Assembly: GCA_963704595.1 (NCBI GenBank)
Contig: OY969922.1
Location: 3,534,001-3,598,000 of the forward strand
DNA: 64,000 nt
Reading direction: 5' to 3'
From: Acuticoccus sp963704595
Lineage (GTDB): Bacteria > Pseudomonadota > Alphaproteobacteria > Rhizobiales > Amorphaceae
Shown here in pieces: positions 8,303 through 16,387 of the stretch. Under the pieces are notes generated by a model. It saw nothing but the letters and a program-made list of their open reading frames with translations. It had not been told where the DNA came from and did no database searches. The stretch's first letter is position 1. Every line of letters starts with the position of its first letter. The translations under genes were made by a program, and so were the position numbers.

Positions 8303-10185
8303 CGCGCTGCCCCCTTCCGTGCCCGAACCGGACCACCGCCGCGGCCTGCGGGACCTCGCCGGCTCCCGCCGGGCGGACTTTGCGGCCTTCTTCATGGCGA
8401 TCAGCGTCGGCGCGGTCGTTCTCCTGGCGACGCTTTGGCTCGCCGTCATCATGATCGAGCCGCGGCTTCAGCGCCTCGAGGTCGCCTCCACCGACGCCGC
8501 GCAGACCCTCGCGAGCGCCGTCGCGGAAGACTTCTCGCAGGCCGTGTCGCTCGGCATCCCGCTTCCCGCGATGCGCGGCGTCGAGCCGTATCTGCACACC
8601 ATCCTGAGGTCGGAAGATCTCGTCTCCGCCGTCCTCGTCCGCGGGCCGAACGAGGAGCTGCTCTTTGCCGTGCCGGCCGTCGCCGAGGAACCGGCGCCGT
8701 CCGGTGCGCGCGCAGATCATGGTGGACGGCGCGGCGGTGGGGACGATCATCGCCGGGCCGTCGCCACAGATCGCGGCGACCGCCAAGCAGCACCTCCTGC
8801 GCTCGGCGATGGCCGCGGCGCTCCTCGTCGGCATCGTCTGCGGCATTCTCTTCCGCATCGCGCTCCTCGAGCGTCTGAACCTGCCGCAGGCCCGCCTCGG
8901 CGCGGCCGCGGGCGCGGTCGGCCGCGGGACTTTCGGCGAGTACACCCGCCCGCGCACCGGCACGATGATCGCCCTCGGGCGCAGCGCCGGGCTCCTCCTC
9001 GGCCCGATCAGGCGCGAGCACCGCCGCCTCCTCGCCCTCACGGACGAGGTGCGCGCCCTCGACACCTTCGGCCGCGTCCGCAGCGAGATCAACGCCGCGC
9101 TCGCCCCCCTCTCCGCCTACACGTTCGACCGGGCGCGCGCCCCCCGCGCGCCGACCGCCGCCAATAGCCTTTGGTGGCCGTTCGCCGCGCTCTCGGTCCT
9201 GTTCGCGACGCGGCCGCTGGTGGCAAGCTTCGCCGCCGACCGGGTCGACACGCTCCACGCGCCGCTCGCGATCGGCGGCGCCGTCGGCGCTGTCGGCCTC
9301 GGCACCATGGCGGGCTTCCTCCTTGCCTACGGGCTCGGCGGCCGCGCGCCGAAACTCACCGCCATGTTCTCGCTCCTCCTCGCGGGCCTTGCCACGGGCA
9401 TCACTGCAGTGGTGCGCGACCCCTACCTCTTCACCGCGCTCCAGTTCGCGGCCGGAACACTTGGCGCCTTCGCCGTCGGCACAACCTTCGCGACCGAGGG
9501 TGCGTTCGCGCGTCTTCCCTGGCGCGCGGGGCTGGTGCTGGTCGGCGCCGCCGCCGTCGGCCCGACGCTGGGGTCGCTCGTGGCGGAAGCGGCCGGGCGC
9601 CGCCTCGCCTTCGCCGGGGTCGGCGGGTTGATCGTCGCCGTAGCGCTGGCCGCTGCGGCAGGGCCGCCCCGCCGCCCCGCGGCAAGGCGCCCGCGCTGGG
9701 GGCTGCCGCCGGCCGCAACCTTCGGCCTGATCGCCGCCGGACTTGCCATGACGAGCTTCATCGAGATCGAATTCTCGGCGCGCACCCTGCGGGAGGACTA
9801 CGCCGGCCTTGGGTTCGCCACCGTCGTCGCCGGCACCGCAGCGTTCCTGCCCTTCGCCATCCCGGGTTCACCGCTTCGCCTCTACATCGTCGCCGGTGCG
9901 GCTCTGGTCGCGGGGCTCTTCGGGGCAGCGCTCGGCCTTGATCCGGCGCTGATGCCGACGCCGGGCGTCGCCGCCGTCCTCGGCCTCGCGCTCGGCCTCG
10001 TCGCGCGCGGTGCCGGAACCCGCGCCTTCGGCTTCGGCGGCGCGACGGCGTTCGCGCTCGGCTCGGTCCTCGCCGCTGCCATCGAGGCCGGCACGTTCCT
10101 GCGGCCGGACCTCGGCGGCCTCGCCTCGCTGGGGGTCGCCGGCGTATGCCTCCTTCTCGTCATCGCCACGGCCGGGAGGCGCTAG
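8295..10185 (+). CDS. Periplasmic sensor-MFS-like fusion protein (frameshift near 8700)
   Basis: A membrane protein of about 629 residues and the same plan as that at 4679: TM1 (32-54), periplasmic sensor with LGIPL (86-90) and a strand reading IMVDGAAVGTIIAG, second TM, a HAMP-like linker, then about 10-12 hydrophobic segments in an MFS-like layout. The MFS part is more divergent than that of 4679 and lacks the clear loop motif between helices 2 and 3, so transport activity is doubtful. An extra base at about 8695-8705 shifts the frame inside the sensor domain; the span is 3n+1. It starts with TTG in the end of the preceding gene and stops directly before the ATG of the PP2C gene. Confidence 0.65.
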
Positions 10186-12235
10186 ATGCTGCTGCGCACC
10201 CGCATCACGGTCCTCTTCGCCGGCGCAATCGTGCTCATCGGGCTCGCGCTCCTCGCGATCGGCTTCGCGCAGCGGCACTACCAGGCGGAGCGGCTGGGAT
10301 CGATCGCGGTCGCCCTGCAACGCTCGCTGTGGGACAACCTCGTCGCCAACGAAGTCGAGGACCTCGAAAAGATCGCGGCCGACCTCTCGGCGCGGATCGC
10401 CACGCTGGCGCCGGACCTGTCACGTGACAGCGTCGCCAGTGTCATCGGCGGTTCCCCCGCCATCACCAGCCGCCTGTCGGTGCAGGTGGTGGACCTCTCG
10501 GCCGACCTCGTCAGCGCCAACGCCCCCCTCTTCCGCGCGAGCCCGCTGATCGACGCGCGCAACATCGCAGCGCTCGCGGCCGGCGAGCGGACCATTTCGG
10601 GGCTGCGGCAGGAATCGCCGGACCGCTTCGTCATCGTCGCGATGCGGCCGATCACGGTGAGCGGCCGGATGGTCGGCGCCCTCAGCGTCGCAGTCGACGC
10701 CTCGGGTCCGCTCCAGACGCTGTCGTCCGACATCGGCGAGCCGGCCTACCTCCTCTCCCCGCGCGGCCGCTACGCCGCCGGCACCGACCGGGAGCTGTGG
10801 TCGCTGGCGCAGACCGGACTGCCGCGACGCCCGCGCGAGCCGACCTTCATCGACGTCGGCGACAGCGACTACTACGCCACGCCGATGGCGCTGATCGACG
10901 TCGGCGGCGGCCCCGCCGGCACCCTCCTCGCCCTGCGCGACGTCACCCGCAGCCGCGAGGCGAGCGAGCGGGTGGAGCGGTTCGGCCTCCTCGGCGTCGC
11001 GCTCGCCGGCCTCATCATCCTCGCCGGCGTCTACATCCTCCTGCGCAACGCGTTCCAGCCGCTGGAGGGGGCGGTCGGCGCGCTCGATGCGCTCTCCAAG
11101 GGTGACCTGTCGCGCCCGCTGGAATCGGAAGGCACGGGCGAGATCGCGCGCATCGGCGAGGCGATCGGCGTCTTCCGCCGGAACGCGCAGCGCCTCAACG
11201 AGCAGGACGAGGGCATCGCGCGCCAGCGCCGGAGGCAGGAGCGCGTCATCCGCCGCGAGCTCCAGCATCTCGCCGAACTCCTCGACGAGGAGGGTCGCCG
11301 CGAGATCCTCGCCGATCTCGCCGAAGTCCTGCCCGACGACAGCACCAACGTCGCGCCCGGCCAACGCCGAGCTTGCGACGCTCGCCAACCTCCTGCAGCG
11401 CATGTCGACGCGCATTGCGGACCAGCAGACGCGCCTCACCGAGCTCATCACCGAGCTGAAGGCATCGATCGTCACCCGCGCGCGGCTCGCAGCGCTCGAG
11501 CAGGAGCTCGACATTGCGCGCGACCTGCAGACGAGCTTCCTGCCCAAGCCCCTGCCGCCGCATCCCTCGTTCGCGGTGTTCGGGCTGATGGAGAGCGCCA
11601 AGGAGGTCGGCGGCGACTTCTTCGACATCTTCATGATCGACGACAACCGGCTCGGGATGGTGGTCGCCGACGTGTCGGGCAAGGGCGTGCCGGCCGCGAT
11701 GTTCATGGCGATCACGCGCACGCTGATCCGGGCGACGGCGCTCACCTCTCCCTCGCCTGCCGCAACCGTCGGCGAGGTCAACACCTTCCTCGCCGCCGAC
11801 AACGAGCAGATGATGTTCGTGACGCTCTTCCACGGCGTCCTGCACCTCGACACGGGTGTCTTCGCGTTCGCCAACGCCGGCCACAACCCGCCGTACGTGC
11901 TGGCGGACGGCGGTCTCCTCACCCTGCCGCGCGCCAGCGGCCCGGCGCTCGCGGTGGTCGAGGACATCCCCTACGCCGAGGACAGCATCGTGATGGCGCC
12001 GGGCTCCACCTTCTTCGCCTACACCGACGGGGTGACGGAGGCGTTCTCCCCCGCCGGCGACGAATACGGCACCGACCGGCTGGAGGCCTTCATTCTCGCC
12101 AACGCCGCCGAGCCGCCGCAGGCGCTCACCGCCCGCGTGCGCGCCGACGTGCTCACGTTCGAGGACGGCGCCGACCAGTTCGACGACGTCACCTGCTTTG
12201 CGCTGCGCTACGACGGCCCGCCGCCGGCGGCCTGA
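10186..12235 (+). CDS. Sensor-HAMP-PP2C (RsbU/SpoIIE-type) phosphatase (frameshift near 11355)
   Basis: A protein of about 682 residues: TM1 (8-28), a large periplasmic Cache-like domain, TM2 near 265-290, a HAMP linker (SKGDLSRPL), a coiled coil, and a C-terminal SpoIIE/PP2C phosphatase. The metal-binding aspartates are visible in VGGDFFD, VADVSGKG, YTDGVTEA and DQFDDVT. Relatives dephosphorylate STAS antagonists, so the STAS protein at 2652 is the obvious candidate substrate (inference). One extra C at about 11360 (CGCGCCCGGCC) shifts the frame between HAMP and coiled coil; the span is 3n+1. The start follows the upstream stop without a gap, with GGGAGG as ribosome site. The 3' end overlaps the convergent cyclase gene by 47 bases. 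Confidence 0.88.
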
Positions 12236-13526
12236 GCGTCAGACCTTGGCGCGTGTTATGGAAGACGCCGTCCCAGCCGGCCGGGGGCGGGCTTGCGGCG
12301 TAGGCGGTGGCGCGGGCGAGCATCAGGCGCGACGGACCGTCGTCCGGCACCTCGCCGAGGAGAGCGAGGAAACCGTCCCGCGCCGCCTCGAAGTTCATGC
12401 AGCGCATCATGTCGACCAGCGCCTCGTAGCGGCGGGCAAAGCCGACCGTTTCGGCGGCGACGGTGCCGGCCGGGCCGAGGATGGTGAAGATCCGCACCGG
12501 GCGGTGCGAGCCGCGCACGGTGATCCTGTCGAGCTCGCGGAACTCGAATGCGTCCGCCGCCCGCGCCTGCGTGTCCTCCGACACCACCACGCGCACGCCG
12601 TAGGTCTTGGCGAGGTCCTGGATGCGGGCGGCAAGGTTCACCGCGTTGCCGATGACGGTGTAGTTGCGGCTTTCGGGCGGGCCGATGTCGCCCGACAGCA
12701 CGTCGCCGGTCGCGACGCCGACCACGGCGTCGAGCCGCTCGCCGTTCTCCAGCCCCTCGGCGACCACCTCGGCGCGCAGCGCGTCGACTGCGGCGAGCTG
12801 GCCGAGGGCGGCGCGGCAGGCGTCGGCGGCCTGCGTATCGGTGTTGGTGAAGGGCGGGCCCCAGCAGGCCATCGCCGCATCGCCGATGAACTTGTCGGTG
12901 ATGCCGCCCGCCTCGCCGATGGGCCGGGTCACCGCGGTCAGGAAGCGGTTGAGAAGATCCGTCAGCCGCTCGGCCTCCAGCCGCTCGGACCAGCCGGTGT
13001 AATCCCGCATGTCGATGAACGAGATCGTCATGTCGACGCGCCGGGCCTGGGTTTCGGCGCCGCGGGACAGAATCTCGTCGACGATGCGCGGGTCGACATA
13101 TTCGCCGAACAGGCGCTTCAGCTTGCGCCGCTTGCGCTGCTCGGTGGTGTCGGAGAACACGACCACGACGCCGAAGCGCTGGGTCGTGCCGTCGGCATCG
13201 AGGCGGGTGAGGAAGCTCGACGAGATGCGCAGGTCGACGGGCTCGCCGGTGTCATCCGCAGCGGCCAGCACGATGTCGGTGCTGTGGACCACCTCGTGCT
13301 CGTAGACCGCGCGCAGGACGAGCTCGTTGAAGTCGTCGAACCGCTCCTCCAGCAGGAATTCTTCCGCAAAGGGCTGGCCGAGAACGTCCTCCGGTTCCTT
13401 GCCGAGGATCTTTCCCGCCGCCTCGTTGAAGGTGATGATCCGTCCGGTCAGGTCGATGGCGACGACGCCGTCGCGCATGGAATCCAGAATGCGTTCCGAC
13501 AGCAGCGCATCGCGGTCCTGGCTCAT
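12189..13526 (-). CDS. PAS domain-class III adenylate/guanylate cyclase
   Basis: A 445-residue cytoplasmic signalling enzyme. The N-terminal PAS domain (about 10-125: VVAIDLTGRIITFNEAA, then VVFSDTTEQRK) joins through a short signalling helix (KLKRLFGEYVDPRIVDEIL) to a class III nucleotidyl cyclase domain (about 160-350: SFIDMRDYTGWSE with a metal-binding aspartate, KFIGDAAMACWG, and GNAVNLAARIQD). The roughly 80-residue C-terminal extension is unassigned. It starts 8 bases after the ureG stop and could be read through from ureEFG. Its 3' end overlaps the PP2C gene. It may add a cyclic-nucleotide branch to the sensor cluster, but the transcript direction links it to ureG. Substrate base (ATP or GTP) was not resolved. 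Confidence 0.85.
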   Translation of the reverse strand: MSQDRDALLSERILDSMRDGVVAIDLTGRIITFNEAAGKILGKEPEDVLGQPFAEEFLLEERFDDFNELVLRAVYEHEVVHSTDIVLAAADDTGEPVDLRISSSFLTRLDADGTTQRFGVVVVFSDTTEQRKRRKLKRLFGEYVDPRIVDEILSRGAETQARRVDMTISFIDMRDYTGWSERLEAERLTDLLNRFLTAVTRPIGEAGGITDKFIGDAAMACWGPPFTNTDTQAADACRAALGQLAAVDALRAEVVAEGLENGERLDAVVGVATGDVLSGDIGPPESRNYTVIGNAVNLAARIQDLAKTYGVRVVVSEDTQARAADAFEFRELDRITVRGSHRPVRIFTILGPAGTVAAETVGFARRYEALVDMMRCMNFEAARDGFLALLGEVPDDGPSRLMLARATAYAASPPPAGWDGVFHNTRQGLTLRPPAAGRRSAAQSR

Positions 13527-13533
13527 GGCCGGA

Positions 13534-14154
13534 TCAAATCTCGAGGCCGCCGGTGTCGCGCAGGAAGGCCACGATCTCGGCAACGCCGTCGCCGGCCTTG
13601 AGGTTGGTCATCAGGAACGGGCGTTCGCCGCGCATCCTCGTGGCATCGGTGCGCATCACGTCGAGCGACGCGCCGACGAAGGGGGCAAGGTCGGTCTTGT
13701 TGATGAGGAGAAGGTCGGACCGGGTGATGCCGGGGCCGCCCTTCCTCGGGATCTTCTCGCCGGCCGACACGTCGATCACGTAGATGGTGATGTCGGCAAG
13801 CTCGGGCGAGAAGGTGGCGGCAAGGTTGTCGCCGCCCGATTCCACCAGCACCAGGTCGCATTCGGGGAACTTGGCGCGCATTTCCTTGATGGCGGCGAGG
13901 TTGATGGAGGCGTCCTCGCGGATGGCGGTGTGCGGGCAGCCGCCGGTCTCGACGCCCATGATGCGCTCGACCGGCAGGGCCTCGGCGCGCGACAGGATCA
14001 GCGCGTCTTCCTTGGTGTAGATGTCGTTGGTGATGGCGACGATGTCGATCCTGTCGCGCAGCGCCTTGCACAGGCACTCCATCAGCATGGTCTTGCCGGA
14101 GCCGACCGGCCCGCCGATCCCGACCCGGAGCGGCCCGTGTGCTGTGCGCGTCAT
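13534..14154 (-). CDS. ureG: Urease accessory GTPase UreG
   Basis: A 206-residue GTPase that drives nickel insertion into urease. The P-loop is GPVGSGKT (15-22), followed by NDIYTKEDA, the metal-binding CPH motif in ETGGCPHTAIRED, ESGGDNL and the base-specificity motif NKTDLA. Full family length. The ATG at 14154 is preferred over the TTG one codon earlier because AAGGAC lies five bases upstream. It follows ureF by 110 bases and is followed within 8 bases by the cyclase. No urease structural gene (ureABC) or ureD lies in the window. Confidence 0.97.
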   Translation of the reverse strand: MTRTAHGPLRVGIGGPVGSGKTMLMECLCKALRDRIDIVAITNDIYTKEDALILSRAEALPVERIMGVETGGCPHTAIREDASINLAAIKEMRAKFPECDLVLVESGGDNLAATFSPELADITIYVIDVSAGEKIPRKGGPGITRSDLLLINKTDLAPFVGASLDVMRTDATRMRGERPFLMTNLKAGDGVAEIVAFLRDTGGLEI

Positions 14155-14264
14155 CAACTGTCCTTCCCGCCATCGCCCGCAAGTGCCGGCGGCGAAAGCC
14201 GTCGCATCGGGCGTCCTTCAGAAGTCAGAATTCGGAGGCGAATTCAACTGCGCCGACCGTCCGA

Positions 14265-14955
14265 TCAGGATCGGAACAGCCGCACGTGCTGATCTTCGTG
14301 GTGCATGGACGCAACGTCCAGCCCCGGCGTGAACGCGCCCACATCCGAGAGTGGCGCGGCTGCGCTCTCCCGGGCGACTTCCGCGCAGACGGGGCCGAGG
14401 TCCCGCGTCAGCCGCTGCCCGTCGGTCTGCCCCAGCGGCACGAGGCGGACGGCGGCGGAGACGAGGTTGGCCGCAAGGCCCGAAAGATGCGCCTGCACCA
14501 GCGGCACGACGGGCACGGCATGGGCCGCGCCCACCACGCCGACGGCGATGGAAAGCGGGATGGGCGTGTCTTCGGCGAGAAGCGTCTGCCCCGGCCACAC
14601 CGCCTCGGTGACGGCGATGAACGCCGTTCCCTGCTGCACGGCCTCCTCCCACCGCTCGCGCGAGGGGGCGAGCGCCTTGGCCAGGGCGAGCAGGCTGTCC
14701 ACGGTGTGCAGCGTCCCCCGCCGTCGCAGCGGCATGGGCGTGCGCGATGAAGACGCCGTCGGTCCAGCCGGATCCGTGGCGGAGCGCGGCGTCGATGGCG
14801 TCGAACGCGCTCGCGCGGTCCCGGATCGCGCCGGTCTCGCACATCATCTCGAGCCCGTGGGAATAGCTGAATGCGCCGATGGGGAGCGCCGGGGAAAACC
14901 ACGCCAGCAGCAGCGCGCGGACCCGCTCTCCCTCGTCGGCGTAGGCCTCAGCCAT
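14265..14955 (-). CDS. ureF: Urease accessory protein UreF (frameshift near 14725)
   Basis: About 229 residues, the usual UreF size. The N-terminal half reads WFSPALPIGAFSYSHGLE, the classic UreF start, and the C-terminus ends HVRLFRS, the classic UreF end. The two halves are in different frames: one extra G in a run of five at 14720-14725 splits them, and the span is 3n+1. With that base removed the reading is ATAGTLHTVDSLL and continuous. UreF forms the UreG-UreF-UreD activation complex. The start overlaps the ureE stop by eight bases. Confidence 0.92.
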
Positions 14956-15463
14956 GGTGATGGTGGCCATGCCGATCGTGGTCGTGATCGTGGTGATGGT
15001 CGTCGTCGTGGTGGTGATGATGGTGGCCGCCGCCGTCGGCATAGGCGCCGGCCTCGGGGTCGAACGGCGCCTCGAGGGATTCAACGCGGGCGCCGAGACC
15101 CTCGGCCATGGCGGCCAGCACGTGGTCCGGCTTGATGCGCAGGCGGTCGTCGAAGAGGGCGGTGGGGGTGTGGCGGTTGCCGAGGTGCCAGGCGAGGCGG
15201 GTCAGCGCAAAGCGGTCGGCGGCGTGGATGTCCATCACCGGCTCCGCCTCGGCCTCGACCACCAGGACGCGGCCGTCGTCCATGGCGATCCGGTCGCCGC
15301 CCCGGAGGCGGGTCGCCTGCGCAAGGTCGAGCAGGACCTTCTCGCCGCCTTCGGCCGTGAGGGTCAGCCGGCGGCGATGGCGCAGGTCGAAGTTGAGGCG
15401 GGCGTGAAGGGTTGCAGCGTCCGGCTGTTCGCCATGGGCAAGGAGGTGGTGGGCACGGATCAA
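14948..15463 (-). CDS. ureE: Urease accessory nickel chaperone UreE with His-rich tail
   Basis: A 171-residue nickel metallochaperone. The core holds the UreE blocks RRLTLTAEGGEKVLLDL and LAWHLGNRHTPTALF, with the conserved GNRH histidine that binds nickel at the dimer interface. The last 27 residues are almost pure His/Asp (about 17 histidines), as in nickel-storing UreE forms. I choose TTG at 15463: it overlaps the esterase stop (TTGA) and has AAGGAG eight bases upstream. It leads the ureEFG set here. The His-rich tail makes the DNA at 14950-15040 look repetitive. Confidence 0.95.
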   Translation of the reverse strand: MIRAHHLLAHGEQPDAATLHARLNFDLRHRRRLTLTAEGGEKVLLDLAQATRLRGGDRIAMDDGRVLVVEAEAEPVMDIHAADRFALTRLAWHLGNRHTPTALFDDRLRIKPDHVLAAMAEGLGARVESLEAPFDPEAGAYADGGGHHHHHHDDDHHHDHDHDRHGHHHHG

Positions 15464-16317
15464 TTCGGGTCTCCTTCGAACACGTTGGCCTCCACCCAGT
15501 CTGCCGCCATCTCCGCCCACTCGGCGTCAGGCGGAACATGGCCGCCCGGCCAGAGTGCGAGTTCGAGTGCGGTGCCGGGCGCGCAGCTCGTCCACCTGCG
15601 CCGCCAGTAGCGGCCTTCGGTATCGAAGAGATCGGCGCGCAGCAACTCGCACCCGTTCTCCTCCCGCCAGCGGGCGAGCCCCTCGAAGATGTCGCCCTGG
15701 TAGATCGCACCGTCGCGCAGCGGCCGGCCTTCCAGCGGCACCGTCTGGTCCCGCCATCCGTGCGTGTGGAGAAGCTTTACGGGGCCGTCGCAGTCGGTCG
15801 GCAGGGGGCGCCAGAAGCCGCCCGCGTAGGGCGCGTAGCCTGCCGCTAGGTCGGCGTCGCGGCAGGCGAGGTACCACACCAGCGAGCCGCCGATGGAAAA
15901 GCCGGTAAGGATCACACGGGAGGGGTCGACATTGTGGTTGGCGGCGACGTCGGCGATCAGCGCGCGGGTGAAGGCGAGCTCGTCGCGCTGCGCGGGGCTC
16001 TCGGGCCGGAACGACCAGCCCGGCCCGAAGCGCGAGTTCGGCCGCTGCAGCCCGTTGGGCGCCACGACGGCATAGCCGCGCGCGTTCAGCGCCTGCGCGA
16101 ACGCCGTCTCGCGAATGTTGGCGCCGGACGCGCCGGCGCCGTGGAAGTAGATGAACGCCGGCACCGGTCCGTCAGCGCCCTCCGGCATCGCGATATGGTA
16201 GGTGCCGCCTTCCATCACGCACGGATCGTCCGCGCCGCCGCAGTCGGCCAGCGCGGGCGCCGCCGCCACAAGACCGAGCGCAGCGGCCGCGATCGCCCGT
16301 AAAAGTCCCATCGCCAT
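15460..16317 (-). CDS. Secreted alpha/beta-hydrolase, PHB depolymerase/feruloyl esterase-like (LpqC type)
   Basis: A 285-residue exported hydrolase. A Sec signal peptide (MGLLRAIAAAALGLVAAAPALA) precedes the mature start at DCGG. The oxyanion block YFHGAGASG and the nucleophile elbow GFSIGGS (G-x-S-x-G) are clear, and a late GGHVPP supplies the likely histidine. This pattern fits the polyhydroxybutyrate depolymerase/LpqC esterase group. The start at ATG 16317 has a G-rich ribosome site; a second ATG is two codons later. Its stop overlaps the ureE start (TTGA), so it appears to be the first gene of the ureEFG transcript, an odd partnership. Confidence 0.82.
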   Translation of the reverse strand: MAMGLLRAIAAAALGLVAAAPALADCGGADDPCVMEGGTYHIAMPEGADGPVPAFIYFHGAGASGANIRETAFAQALNARGYAVVAPNGLQRPNSRFGPGWSFRPESPAQRDELAFTRALIADVAANHNVDPSRVILTGFSIGGSLVWYLACRDADLAAGYAPYAGGFWRPLPTDCDGPVKLLHTHGWRDQTVPLEGRPLRDGAIYQGDIFEGLARWREENGCELLRADLFDTEGRYWRRRWTSCAPGTALELALWPGGHVPPDAEWAEMAADWVEANVFEGDPN

Positions 16318-16387
16318 CCCCCGGGTTGCGGGCAGCAGCGTCGGCCGCCAGAGCTCTGCCGTCAACGCAAAGCTACGGTGATTGCTC

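Noticed and set aside
14948..15045. Repetitive CAT/GAT-like tract that might be a tandem repeat or array
   Set aside because: It encodes the His/Asp-rich tail of UreE in frame and is explained by that.
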